The notes below the pieces were generated by a model. It did not search any database, had not been told where the DNA came from, and saw only the letters and a program-made list of their open reading frames with translations. From assembly GCF_026230105.1 (NCBI RefSeq), contig NC_079479.1, positions 15,387,734 to 15,451,733 on the forward strand: a DNA stretch of 64,000 nt. The letters are read 5' to 3'. This document shows positions 22,726 through 34,655 of the stretch, one piece after another. The position numbers and the translations under genes were made by a program. Position 1 is the first letter of the stretch. Every line of letters begins with the position of its first letter. The stretch is from Diorhabda sublineata. Taxonomy: Eukaryota; Arthropoda; Insecta; Coleoptera; Chrysomelidae.

Positions 22726-23832
22726 CGAGGATATATTGAAAAATTCTTAGCCTACTATACAACCAAACACACAGCTTTTATTATCTCGTTGAAAGAAAAT
22801 TTACGACCTTTTAAACTTTTTTTCAATTGAGGAAAGAGATGATAGTCGGACGGAGCCAAATCTGGTGAATAAGGGGGGTGTTCTAGTAATTCAAACCCTA
22901 AATCACGAATTTTTTACATGGCAACACGAGATTTGTGTTCAGGGGCGTTGTCCTGCAAAAACAAAACACCTTTGGATAGCTTTCCGCGTCTTATCTCGTT
23001 AATTTTTTCCTGTAGAGTGGTCAGTAATGTCGAATAGTAATCTCCAGTTATTGTTCTACCCTTATCCAAAAAATCAATCATGATTAGTCCATGGCAATCG
23101 CAAAAAACTGAAGCAAGAACTTTTCCAGCAGATTTTTGGACACGAAACTTCTTGGGTCTTGGTGAACCAAAGTGTCGTCACTCTATCGATTTCCGCTTTG
23201 TTTCTGGATCATAGAAATGTACCCAAGTCTCATCCATAGTAACAATTCGGTTTAAGAAGTCTACATCGTTTTTAAATCGAGCAGAGATCGAACGCGATGC
23301 TTCTACTCTTGCACGCTTTTGGTCAACATTCAAACATTTGGGGATCCATTTGCGTTCGTATGAAATATTCAGTGCTTCAGATATCCGTTTTAGCCCAATT
23401 CGATGGTCTGATTAATTCATCTCATGAATTGCATCGATATTTTCGAAGACTGACACAGAAACTGCCCTTCCCGATCGGTCATCGTCTTCAATGGAAAATT
23501 TACCTCTTTTGAAGTTTGTAGTCCAATTTTTCACGGTCGCATACGAAGGACATTGATCACCAAGGGTATTAAGCATATCTTCGTAAATATGCTTACCTCT
23601 TAATCCTTTTAAATACAGGTACTTGATGGTGGCCCGATACTCCAGTTTTTCGATTTTCACCATTTCCGTGGACATTTTTCTCTTTTAATTTATTGCGTAA
23701 CTCTGGTTTACTTTTTTGACAACAAACTTTACACTGACACTTCTATTAAGTTATTGTTCGTTGCTATGGTAACGCAATATTTTGTTTATGCATGGAACTG
23801 GTCTAGGCTAGCTAGATATCAATACATCCTCG
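22726..23832 (-). mobile_element. mariner transposon with both ends
   Basis: Inverted ends CGAGGATATATTGA (left) and CGAGGATGTATTGA (right, reverse complement) are flanked by TA on both sides (22724-22725, 23833-23834). The 1.1-kb length and a single transposase frame filling it are typical of mariner. It lies 100 bases past the Mcm7 poly(A) signal. Confidence 0.9.
22755..23675 (-). pseudogene. mariner transposase
   Basis: Starts at ATG 23675 with an HTH region (YLKGLRGKHIYEDMLNTLGD, then YATVKNWTTNFKRG) and continues through the catalytic signature: MDETWVHFYDPE, LQDNAPEHKS, and YSPDLAPSDYHLFPQLK, i.e. the DD34D pattern. Three in-frame stops (near 23412, 23180 and 22920) inactivate it; one is TGA in place of the usual Trp of an EWRH motif. 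Confidence 0.88.
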
Positions 23833-23834
23833 TA

Positions 23835-24149
23835 ATGAATTGATTTGAACTTGCATTACATGCGGGATCTCATATAAAAATTATGTAAAAAATACTAAAT
23901 TTAGAAGAGAGACAAGAATTGAATTTTTTACTTGTTTTCAATTTGATTTTTTGGTACAGCAGAAATGCAATCATTTACATATTGGAAAAGAATGGAATAT
24001 TTATATCAATATACTTTAAAATTATTTACGTATCCGGAAATCAATAAGGCAATCACTGAAACACAGACTGTTTTCTCGAGTTGAGATTTATTTATATATT
24101 TGATCCGTTTCTCTTATTTTTTTCAACTATTGACTGTGATTTTGGCAAC
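23835..24149. other. intergenic, unrecognised
   Basis: AT-rich sequence between the mariner and a LINE; no feature recognised. Confidence 0.5.
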
Positions 24150-26095
24150 CAAGATCACAGCAATATGTCTAGCTTTCCCTCACTACCAAAAACCAATTCA
24201 CTCTCCACTCCACCTGTCTACTCACTCTCCACCTTTATAATATGCTGCAGCTACCTCAGCAAAATCTCGACCGCCTTCTGTGCCCTCACGAAATCAGGCC
24301 ATCATTATGCCTTCTATCCCCAACACTGTACTATTTGACTACATTAAATCAATAGGTAGCATTGTCTTTCCTAAAAATGTCGCATCCAGAATATCACACG
24401 GACGCATATGCATTTATTTATCATCGACGACTCAAGTTGACGAACTTCTAAAAACCAACCAAAGCATCCTAGTTAATTCCAATTTAATCCCTATACGTCG
24501 GCTTATATCTCCAACCAAAGGAATATTTCCCATGTTTGTCCATCCATTCCCCATTCCGTTATCGAGAAAGCACTGCAAGACCTAGGGTTATCACTCATCT
24601 CTCCTATATCATACGTCAAATGTGGCTCACCTGATGATGAATATGCACATGTTCTCAGCTTCCGCCGAGTAACTCTCATGTTACCGACCAATAATGATTT
24701 TTCTCTTCAAACTTCGACTGTTATCAATCATGAAAATACAACACACAGAATATTCATTTCTACCCCAACACTTCCATCCCTCAAGATCCCTCTCCCAAAT
24801 CAAATGATTCGGTCAATCTCATCCCCTCCTCTTGAGCTGACCTTACGGCCACTTCAGTTATTCCCGTAGTATCCTAGGAGGACATCCTTTCTCATTTTCC
24901 CTCTCTAATTTCCTTATCAAAAACTAGCGAAAAACGTCCCCGTTCGAATGACAGCAGCCTCGACTCACCACAGTCCATATCTCCTACTGATCTTCATCCA
25001 GATCCAATGCTCTTCCCCGAATTTTCAACATCCAGCTCCAGAAACCCTGCGAAAAAGAAGACCAAAATATCTAAAATGACTAAAAACGATTATCACTTCA
25101 TAAGCCCTGAATCACGCTCTGTCATACAAAAACAATTCGTAGATTCTTCTGAATCATTTTCCCTTACCGGCAACCGAATTTATTGCGTTTCTTGAAAACA
25201 CGTATGGCATCAATCTACATGGTAACATATTTATTTATCCTCACAATAAATGAGCTATGTGACAACTTCCCATCTCCCGTAAAATATGTCCAATACGCTG
25301 TTGACCTAGTCATTTATTGCCATAGTAAATACGCCCCCTCTACATGCCAACTGCTCCAAAATGCAATAAATCTACTACAACAGAGATCTCCCTATCTAGG
25401 ATTATCAATTTCCCGAAACAAATCCATGCTGATAAAATTCTTTCGAAGAACATCTATTCACTCACCTCAAATTTTCTTTGATAATTCCCCTCTACCTATT
25501 GTGAATCGGTGCGAAATCCTTGGTATGACTTTTGATTATCGACTCAACTGGAATCACCATATTCATTATGTAAAAGGCATTTGCCTAAAGAGGCTGAACA
25601 TAATTAAAACCCTTAGCCACCTTCTATGGAGCTCAAATGAAACTATACTGCTAAGAGTTTACAGAGCTCTCATACGCTCAAAGCTTAACTATGGTTGTTT
25701 TATCTATATGTCCGCTTCCAAGTCTAAAACTGACTTATTCAACTCTGTAAACAACACCACTCTTCGCCTTTGCCTTGGCGCCTTTCGCTCAAGCCCCGCC
25801 GCTAGTGTAAATATTGAAGCTAATGATCCACCACTATCCTTAAGACGACAATCTCTTCTCCTGTCATATGCTGCTAAAATATCTTCCAATCCTCCTAATC
25901 CTGTCAATTCGCTACTTACCACCACTTCCGTACCTATCAACTCACGAACAACTGTAAATTCACTCCCTCAATTGCTCGCACCTCTACTCCAAAATACCAA
26001 CCTCTCGTTGACCTTTCCACTTTCTTTGCCTTCTTCTCCCCCTTGGATAAAAAATATTCTCATAGTAGATACCCCACTAACCATTAAACTTCAAT
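24150..26095 (+). mobile_element. Jockey-like LINE, internally deleted
   Basis: ORF1 remnants at 24280-24585 (GRICIYLSSTTQVDELLKTN, then IPIRRLISPTKG) and, after a frameshift, 24587-24870 (DDEYAHVLSFRR) match the ORF1 of insect Jockey-like LINEs. A jump at about 25190 leads into the second half of the reverse transcriptase, open for 300 residues: VKYVQYAVDLVIYCHSK (YADD changed to YAVD), LGLSISRNKSML, LGMTFDYRLNWNHHI, VYRALIRSKLNYGC. The endonuclease and the first half of the RT are missing. Confidence 0.82.
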
Positions 26096-26181
26096 TCGTG
26101 TCATTCTACGTCACGAAAAGATCAGTGATAATAAGTTTGGCTGATAGATCTATCCAACTATCAGATCCTGTAGATGCTTAG
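25183..26181 (+). pseudogene. Jockey-like RT C-terminal half
   Basis: The longest open frame in the window outside host genes (332 residues). Catalytic YADD reads YAVD, so one catalytic Asp is lost, and the frame starts mid-domain. The last 30 residues (after about 26095) no longer match a LINE and may belong to the adjoining Penelope-like fragment. Confidence 0.75.
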
Positions 26182-26184
26182 CTA

Positions 26185-26280
26185 TTCAAAACGCAAAAAC
26201 TGCATTGAAAGAAAATAATTATCCAGAAAAATTGATAAATAACATATTCAAGAGAAGGATAAACAGATACCGATACAGAA
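26185..26280 (+). mobile_element. Penelope-like element fragment (family B)
   Basis: Encodes NAKTALKENNYPEKLINNIF and KRRINRY, a segment at the end of the Penelope-like RT. Bases 26228-26272 (gataaataacatattcaaga and following) closely match 2170-2205. Confidence 0.55.
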
Positions 26281-26735
26281 ACAGATGATCCTTATTTTTT
26301 TGAAGAAAACGAACGTGCAGTTACCGCGAATGCAGCTCGTTACAGTAACGTGATCGATAAATTTTTTCTTCCAAGTCTCGAACAAATGAACGTGTGGTTT
26401 CAGCAAAATGGAGCCACAGCACGAGGCCCAATGGATTTGTTGTGACAACATTTTCCCGGCCGCCTCATCTCTCTCAGAAATGATCTCCCATGGCCAGCAC
26501 GCTCTCCAGATTTGGCTCCATGCGATTTTTATTTATGGTGTTATTTGAATTCTTGGTTTATGACGATCGACCACGGACCATTGCTCACCTGAAGAACAAC
26601 ATTCGTGATACCATTATCATAATACCCATTGATATGTTGCGAAGAGTGGAGACAAACTTCCGAAATCGCCTAAATCAGTTTATACACAATGGAGGTCGCC
26701 ATTTAACAGATGTCATTTTCAGCACTGAATGAAAA
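26281..26735 (+). mobile_element. mariner/IS630-like transposase fragment
   Basis: Degraded frames read DKFFLPSLEQMNVWFQQNGA, WPARSPDLAPCDFYLW and, further on, the C-terminal region typical of insect transposases with a DDE_3-like domain (NGGRHLTDVIFS). Only the second half is present. Confidence 0.7.
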
Positions 26736-27019
26736 AAAAACTTACACATTGTATTATCGAAAAAATAATTAATATCTGAAGTACTATGGTTTTTATTGAC
26801 CTTTCAAATAAGTAAGTTTCTCTGGCGCACCCTATGCAACGTGAATTATTAAGTAATAATTTTTAGTACAATTAACATGTGTAATTTTTTTCATTAACTA
26901 AATTAGATTATGGATTTATTTCTAAATAGGATCAACCCCACTACAAATAATTAATAATAATAAATCTATACTGGTAATAAATTATAATGGTGATAAATTG
27001 TTCATTACTCATTTTTTAG

Positions 27020-27132
27020 ATTTACCTCCACGCAGGACTTTGAAAAAGAAATCAGTGGCTACACTGAATTTGGGAATGGAAGTAAAAACACCATTTGAGA
27101 CACCCCGTCATGCTAGAAGTCTAAAAAAATAA
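27020..27132 (+). CDS. candidate isolated terminal exon, unknown gene
   Basis: A strong acceptor (cattactcattttttag, ending 27019) is followed by 37 codons, RTLKKKSVATLNLGMEVKT and PFETPRHARSLKK, to a TAA that overlaps AATAAA (27128-27133). The peptide is basic and resembles neither a transposase nor a neighbouring gene. No partner exon is visible. It may be the last exon of a small nested gene, a retained piece of a broken gene, or chance. Confidence 0.3.
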
Positions 27133-27519
27133 AGCAATGGTCGAATCGTTGCTTGGTTCACCCTTTTTTTATAGTCAACCAGGCAAGATCCCAATGTTTC
27201 TATAATAACAAAATATTTGGGTCCAAATAGAAGATTTGCTCAAAAGTCCCTCAGCTTAAGCCCCGTTCACCTGATTATAAGATAATGTATGATGAGCTAC
27301 TTCGCAAATATTCTTTCTTAAGAACTGTTACTCGCAAGAGAATTAAGAGTCTTCGATAGTATATTATAAAAATAAATATTACAATGAACTTAACAACAAA
27401 AAATACCGGCCCGAAGTCTGTTTTCTAAATGGAAGTAGCCTGTGTATATTACATTTAACCAAAAATGACAAAAAATATTTTGTTGTAAATTATTAATGCA
27501 TTACAAAAAATATCTGTGG

Positions 27520-28560
27520 GGGTGGAAACGTTGGACCGTGGAAAGAATCAGGAGTTGATGTAGAAAAGCAATTTTTTACTAATCCAGCAAAAATAGCAAT
27601 GTTTGCGCCGCATCTTTTGAAACTGATCAGAAACTGGCTGTTGGACACAGGATTTATATTGGATAGAGATAAGAAAATTACAAAATAGTCTCTTCAGGAA
27701 CTAGTTAAAATTAAAATTAGTTTAATGAATCCATGCTGGAAAATCTCTGAGATTCATTTAAATTGTGAAAAAGCACAAAGGCAAAATGTTAAATTAGCCG
27801 CACAGCTCTACTGTATCGACAGCTGTTATAACGTTATAAACCTGGTAATAATGTCAAAAACGCTATTGGCTTAGGAGAATTTATTGAAGACATCGACAAA
27901 TGGTTAATATCTTCAACAACTACATAGAACATGTGTCAATTAAGAGTGGATATGGTGGTAAATATATTGACATGCAGAATGAACATTAGGATAAAATGAT
28001 CAAAAATGAGAGTAGTCGGGAAAAAGTAATTGAAAATTTTTCAAAAAGGCAAGCTTATGTCAATAAAATCCTTAAAAATATTATTTATTGACATGAGATC
28101 ATAATATGATATATGGCCTTGAAAAATTTATTAGTTAGATTCGTCCCGAGGACCTAATGAGCATCCTAATCCTTTAGCAGCCTTCTATCGCATTAGGATG
28201 ATAGTATTAGGGAAAAATGCAGGAAAAATTGGAGTTTGCGTCAATAGAAACTTCTGATTTTTCTGGTAAGTACTTCATTGTTGTATCAGGAACAAAGTTA
28301 TCCTGAAATGACAGAAGATGCTTTGGAGTGAATCGTAGGTTAGCTTGCAAAAAATGATGAAGAAGTATTACTAGACCTGAGAGATTCCACTCATAAAACA
28401 TATAATTTTCCTACTTAGGTACAGTAACTATTGACATTAGCTAGAAAAAATTCAAAAATGGAACCATGATCTACAACATTGTGATTCACTTAGATTTAGT
28501 ACAGAATTATCGGCAACTTGGCCAATAAAATTTAAAGGAAAAAAAGTTAACTTAAAATAA
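27520..28560 (+). mobile_element. P-element/THAP9-like transposase fragment
   Basis: Frames give KIAMFAPHLLKLIRNWLLDT, then a segment resembling SLQELVKIKISLMNPCWKIS, and later NEHPNPLAAFYRIRMIVLGKN. These match the insertion and C-terminal domains of P-element and THAP9-like transposases. Several stops; the THAP domain is absent here. Confidence 0.65.
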
Positions 28561-29050
28561 TATTAAATTATTACAAGTTACAAGAATAAACTTCCACAAC
28601 CATCAGCCCCAAAAAAATAAGAATCTGAAAAGAAAAAGCAGTGATGATCGTGAAGAGAGTAAATTAAACAAGTTGAAAAAAATTGTTAACTGAAGAAGGA
28701 TGTTCTAAAATATGATATTCGTATGTAAGTACGGACAATACGAATGCTTATTATTATGATTATTATTTTTTATGTTTAAATTCATTCACAAGTAAGCATT
28801 TTATATATTGCTGGTTATTCTAATTATGATTTTTAATATGTTTTGTCAATACATTATTTTCCTAAATAAATAAATTAACAATTTCATGTATCCCATTGTA
28901 TTATGTTGATATTTATTACAACTTCAAGCTCTTATTACAAATATTTAGTTATATAACTAAAATAGTATATTATTAAATTTTCAAAACCTAAATATTCTTT
29001 AGACTCAATTGGCATAAACAAAATTGCTCTAAAATGCACAGAAATACAAT
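28561..29050. other. intergenic, unrecognised
   Basis: AT-rich sequence without a recognised feature. Confidence 0.5.
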
Positions 29051-29052
29051 AC

Positions 29053-30470
29053 AGTAGAACCCCGCTAATCCGAACTCCGTTAATCCGAGTTTTCGGATAA
29101 TCTGAACTGCCGAACTGCTCTAAAAAAGGCAAGTTTAATAATTGGGATCTCAATAAAACATTCTTTTAAACAGAAATACGATTTATTGAGACTTTACAAC
29201 ATTGTATTACACCACTAATTTTGCGAACTGTTCGACATGTCAGTCAATTTCAATTGCTTCAAAAAGAAAATCTGTTTGGTATTGCGATGTTGCGTCATCG
29301 CAGTGGAAACAACAGGTCAGCAGGTGTAGACATAGTGCCGCTTTCCTGCTCTAGGTTCCCGCTTCTAGGTTCACTGCAGCTGCTATGTCCCCATAACCCA
29401 TAACCGGGAAATTCCAGTTGAAGCAAGGGTCCTTGGTTAGAACTGTCATCTGACGAATCAACAAAATCAAGAGAAGTCCACGGCTTCCTCCAAGACTTTC
29501 TAATAGCCTGATCAATAACTGTATTCCATACCTCAGCTGACCAGTAAGCTATATCTTTCAATGTCACTTTCTTGATTTTTTCCATTAAAGTTGGTGTAGA
29601 ATCTTTAATAACTGTACGGAGAAATTTCATACCATAGGCTAATTTCATTACCTGGAGAACCCCTTGGTCCTTAGACTGTATCAGAACTGTAACATTGGGT
29701 GGGAGGAATACAGTTTTGATTTCGCCACTTTGTAATTGTCTGATGTCTGGGTGAGATGATGCGTTGTCGATGAACAAAATTGCCTTATTTGGCAAGTCGT
29801 TTTCTTTATTGAAACGTTTAACAGCCTTGAGGAACTCGTTATGAAACCAGAGTTTATGACTCGTTCCTTGCTCATTTAATACCCCGGGTTTCCTGCTGTG
29901 AAGCTAAACTTTTGTTTGGCAACGCCTTAAAATTTACATCGGTTTCGTCAGCATTGTGAACCTGCTGAGGAGAAAATCCTCCTTCAGTAATAATAGCAGA
30001 CAACTTATCCAGACAAGCTTGTGCCGCAGCTTTATTTGAAGATAATTGCTGTACAGTTATTGTCAACTGGCGGACACCATCTCGAACTTTCCAACGATTC
30101 AACCACCTATTGCTTGTAGTAAACGATTAATCACCATTCATTAAATTGTTAAGTTGTTCAGCTTTTTCTTGTACAAGAGGTCCACTGAAGGATATACCTT
30201 CGCCTCTCGCTTCGACAAACCATAAATAGAGAGCTTTATTGACTTGTCGAACTTAGAAACTTTAGATGTTTGGCGATTTTCAAGAATTTGTCTAGACGAT
30301 CATGTTGTGCAGAGCTATTTCAGCTTGGTACGATTTTTTTTCCGATCAGAAATTTATAGTCTTGCCTAATACAAATTCTACTGATAGTTTTGTAAAACTC
30401 TCGCCTCTATCTAAGCCATTCAAAACCCGAGTTTTTCTTTAAAGGTACAAGTCTGTATATCAAGCTTAAA
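29053..30470 (-). mobile_element. pogo/Tigger-like transposon
   Basis: One end is visible: CAGTAGAACCCCGCTAATCCGA at 29053, a Tigger/Jerky-type terminal repeat. The transposase is read on the - strand: the CENPB-type region with WFVEARGEGISFSGPLVQEK, then GFSPQQVHNADETDVNFKAL, LFIDNASSHPDIRQLQ, VFLPPNVTVLIQSKDQGVLQ, with first and second catalytic aspartates present. Frameshifts near 29870 and 30110 break it. The far end was not identified. Confidence 0.82.
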
Positions 30471-31029
30471 CAGGAGATGATGAAAGATAGGAGCGTTAGA
30501 AAAGACTGTATTTGAAATTTGAAAATAATTCGAGTAATTTTAAATGCTCGAAGCTAGTTGTCGCATCAAATTGTGAATGAAACTAAAGTATTATGCAAAA
30601 TACTTTCATTTTGCTAACATTTCAAATTCAAATATTGTTGTTTACAAGAAAATATAAATACCTGAAATTAAAATGCTGTTTAAATGAAGTATTTTGGAAA
30701 ATATTTTGGTTTCATTTACAATTTATGTGACAACCAGGTCCGACCATCTAAATTTCACAATTAAATGGTTTATATAAGATATAGGTAGATGGAATATTGA
30801 AACACAGGATGATTATTATAATTTTTATTTTGTTTTTGACATTTTATAACTATATCCATAAACAAAAAATTTTCCTTCACACTTTAGCAGGCTTAGGACT
30901 GTCAACAGTGAGATGTTGGAGTGTTTAAAAAATGTTTCTGTTTGTACATGGTACATACAATGATATATATAAAAAACTGATTTTATAACCATGGATAATT
31001 AATGATTACCGTTGTCTTTCTTGCAGCTT

Positions 31030-32110
31030 TCCCTATATTTAACATATGCCATATTCATCACAAGTATTTATATTGTTGATCTTTGCCCTTCAAAATTTTA
31101 TTAACAATACCTATGTAATGAAAGATGCATATGTTAAAACTAATATTTACAAACATATTTACATAATCCTTATGATCTGAACAAAATATTGAGGAAGTGT
31201 CTGTCAAATCCTCCAAACGAAATATTTGTTTCTTTATGCCTAGCGAATTGATTAACTGGGGCAATCTTTCGAAGATTTTATCAGATAAACTTTTAGAAAT
31301 ATCACAGAATTTTGCTGAAGGCGCACATAAAACATTTTTTTTATGTTCCCTAGAATATATTAATGAATTTGCCTTAATTAATTCGTTCGACAATATTATA
31401 TTTTTACACAAGTGGCAATTTGAGACTAAATAATTTCTTCGCTACTGAACCTGCTACATAAAGAGTGACAAGATCTAATCCTGTATATTCTGAGCTTCTA
31501 TTGAATGGTTTATAAATTGGGACATTCACTATTGGAGGAAATAGCAATTCTTTTCCTCTGAATAACTTTTCACTAGGATTCATAAGAGGTTTATTGTCAC
31601 AGTAAATATAAGTTCTTACCAGGTAAATGTAGAGTTGGCAGTGAAAGTTCTTTTAACGTGCCATTGGGATTTCTACAAATTGGTTCAAAATGAATATCAC
31701 ATATTCTATGTGATGATAATACTGTATCTGCAAGCATTAACTTGGGGTTATTTATTCTTTGCATCCAAATTCTGCAAACGTCTTCATTCTGCCTTCATTC
31801 GTAGGAATGGAATGTCTATTAAAAAGTAAAATAAGAATAAAATCATTATAGATATGAGCTTGATTTCAATTTAAATATTTTTATGTTGATAAATAGTAAA
31901 TATTACTCTCACCTTATCGCTTGCTTATTCGTGCATCCTGGTACACAGCAGGCCTTTACTGGTTTACTCATATTGAGTAAGTAAACACGACAGCACAATT
32001 CGCAACAAATAATAACTTTTAAATGCACAAAAATGCAAATAGCTAATAAACAAACAATATCAAACACCTTTGCAAAGATTTTATACACGTTCGCAAGATG
32101 GACGTTGTTC
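31030..32110 (-). mobile_element. THAP-domain P-like element relic
   Basis: From 31980 downwards on the - strand: MSKPVKACCVPGCTNK, the first two Cys of a THAP C2CH finger, followed after a gap by RMKTFAEFGC and RICDIHFEPICRN with the remaining Cys and His. Lower, a C-terminal piece (31411-31058) reads CKNIILSNELIKANSLIY and LSDKIFERLPQLINSLGIKK, as in P-like transposases. A gap at about 31830-31915 may be an intron. It is opposite in orientation to the P-like piece at 27520-28560. Confidence 0.6.
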
Positions 32111-32719
32111 ATTCAATAATCTTGGTTGTTTCTCGATGCATGATTGCAATTTAGTTTCAGCATCCAGATTGACAAACATTCAAAAATAAAACACCAAAAA
32201 GTAAGCTTTTAGGTGTGAGCCAGTAACAGAGATGACGTTGAAAATTGTCCTTAACTTTTCCTATTCCAGTGCACAGGCCCTGATGCTAGACCAAATCTTA
32301 ACTCTAAACCGTCATCGCAGATGGTAATCTAGCAGCTAACAAAATGTAATCATGAAAATGTGGAGCATAGTTGATTCAGATCTCCGGGCCACTTGACTCT
32401 GACTAAAAAATGTTGTGGAAGCTCATTGTCCCCATAGGCCTCTTGCAACAATTTATAGCACTCTGACGGAGTTTTTTTTTAATTTAACAAGAAATTTGAG
32501 ATTGAAAAGTTGCTTCTGTTTTTCGTCACACATGGTTTTCGGCACGAAACATAAACACGTTCGTTTCAAACCGCCACTGCACAAATACTATTATAGTGAT
32601 AAAAACGTGTTTTGGGACGTGCATAGACAAGATATCTAGATACCCAACGCACTACTTATGCTTTACCCCACCCGTCTAGGGCACCCCCTAGGCGCACAGT
32701 TTCATTATTTAATAGGCAC
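32111..32719. other. intergenic, unrecognised
   Basis: Contains no recognised gene. The end at about 32690-32720 (aataggcacaccttgtatat) looks like a mariner-type terminus but is isolated. Confidence 0.4.
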
Positions 32720-33115
32720 ACCTTGTATATGGATAAGGAATTTCCCAACAGGTATCGAATTATTTCAATAAATATGATAGTAATATAATTCATAAAGGAC
32801 AAATATTTCACTAAACTAAAATCTTAAACCACCCAAAAACAGAAAAAGTAATATTATACACATAGGACAGACACATCAGAACTTAAAAAATAGATTAAAG
32901 GTTCATCAATACTATAACAAATTAAACTGTATTAACAAAGCATGGAATAAAAAAACATATATAAAAATTCTCGAAACGAAATCAAATACAAGAAAAAGGG
33001 AATTTCTAGAAATGGTTTCACATACATAGGAACGAAAAAACTGTCAATGATAAAAATGACCTGAACAATTTGAGTGAAATTCATGGTTTTCTTGTATATA
33101 TTCGAATGCAACTAC
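32720..33115 (+). mobile_element. Penelope-like fragment with GIY-YIG remnant (family B)
   Basis: Opens with a decayed copy of the YFNKYD segment, then HIGQTHQNLKNRLKVHQYYN, the GIY-YIG core region of a Penelope-like endonuclease, and NTRKREFLEMVSH. It retains the part deleted in the copy at 2168-2560. Confidence 0.65.
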
Positions 33116-33540
33116 GAATACTTTAATTGAAGGTTGCTACATGGCAGCAGATAGAATTTATGCGTTCAATATGTTGTGATGGAAGCGCATGCTTGAAACT
33201 TTATAGCAGAAAACAAGTAGAATGTTCCTAGAGTTAAAAGATACACTAAATTATGTTTTACTTGCCTTACACGCTGATTGAGATTCTGAGATATTGGTTG
33301 ACTGGGTTTAGTGCCCATACTTCTCAGAATTCGGACCATCGATAAGTTTATCAGTATCGTAACTAAACGTCACAATCTCCTCATAAACAACTGCGTAACT
33401 ATTCTTTAACTGATTCAGAAATATTTTTGGTAACTTTCTTCTAAGCATTTCCATTTACATTTTTTTTAGCATACAGTGTGAGTAATTAGTCTTATATCTA
33501 TAGTAACAACTACTGAGTTTAAAGATAATATTAATTAGAG

Positions 33541-33780
33541 CCAGTGATGGATTGTTAGATCCCCCCTCGGGCGCCTCCCCATGTGGCGGATCGGGGAATG
33601 CCTCCCAGGTATGGGTGGTACTGGGCAAATAAAATACCCAGGGCGGACCAAAACTAGTACTGAGCAACGGCAGCTGGTTGTTCAAAACTGACCATATCCA
33701 GACAGAGTAGAAAACAGAGAGCGTGGTGACAATCACCTCACCGATCGCTGTACAGCGGTGCAGAAATTAATGGGAAACTA
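33541..33780 (+). mobile_element. LINE 5' UTR fragment related to the R1-like element
   Basis: GC-rich block (gcgcctccccatgtggcgga and following, then ggcggaccaaaactag) that matches the reverse complement of about 11380-11250, the 5' UTR of the R1-like LINE. It is a second, 5'-only copy. No coding part follows. Confidence 0.7.
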
Positions 33781-34359
33781 CTGCACTATCATTTCCCTAG
33801 TAAAATAAGTGGTATGTTTACGTTTGGTACCAGTAGCTATTATGTTTAATAACTAAGAACGTTCATCACAGACGAAGAATACGTACAAAGATATGTAGTC
33901 TTAGTCAACACTCGAACACTGCAATAAAAACTTGCGCAAGATAAACCAGCTCTAAAAAAATGGCCTAGCGGAAGAAAGGAGGAACGCATTATCGATGACT
34001 CACCTCATCGTCTATCGTCAGAAATACTTGTTTAGATACCACGTTTTGTTAATTCTTTCCATTGTCCCGCTTCTCCAATTCATTCCTCTGCATGTTTTTG
34101 GAATGCGAGCACATATAGTGACGTAACATTCGATTTGACCTTGTACATGATTTTGCCAACAGATTTGGAGAGCTGATCAAACCTTTGTGTCTATAATCGT
34201 TGGGTTGTATCAACTCGGTAAAATGATACTAGATCTAACAGAAGCACCATTTAAGGAAAGAACAAGACACAATCTCCTGAACTGTAATTATATGAATGTT
34301 CTTATTGAACATTTTGAAAATAATTTCATTCATCAGAAAACACAAATGTTCCATTTATG
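33781..34359. other. intergenic between repeats and the Esyt2 3' end
   Basis: No recognised feature; an open frame at 34187-34375 has no known similarity. Confidence 0.4.
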
Positions 34360-34447
34360 TTTATTATTTCGATAAATTTGCACATATGATATGTCGCCAA
34401 TTTTGAGTATTTGACCATTCACTACAAAAAATTGAAAATTTAGAAAT

Positions 34448-34453
34448 TTTATT
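34448..34453 (-). promoter_or_regulatory. Esyt2 polyadenylation signal candidate
   Basis: AATAAA on the - strand, 116 bases after the Esyt2 stop. A second copy lies at 34360-34365. Confidence 0.5.
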
Positions 34454-34568
34454 CAGTTGCTAAGTAACAAATATTTTCTTTCAAATATGTATCTAAAAAA
34501 CTATATAGGTTAATATATATTCCATTACATTACAAGTACACTTAAGAAACAGTACATATCAAACATCG

Positions 34569-34655
34569 TTAGTCTGACTCTTCTGCATGTGACAACTCAT
34601 ACCATTCTTTAAAGGGTTCATTTAGGCCTTGGAAATTATTCAAATTTATTATCAC
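34569..34655 (-). CDS. Esyt2: Esyt2 last exon and stop
   Basis: Acceptor ttttttag; VIINLNNFQGLNEPFKEWYE then LSHAEESD and TAA (34571-34569). The W-Y-x-L strand closes C2C as in other ESYT proteins. A 7.3-kb intron precedes it. Confidence 0.92.
   Translation of the reverse strand: MIINLNNFQGLNEPFKEWYELSHAEESD

Noticed and set aside
25704..25940. 78-codon - strand frame
   Set aside because: Antisense of the long Jockey-like RT frame.
31197..31433. 78-codon + strand frame
   Set aside because: Shadow of the P-like transposase C-terminus on the - strand.
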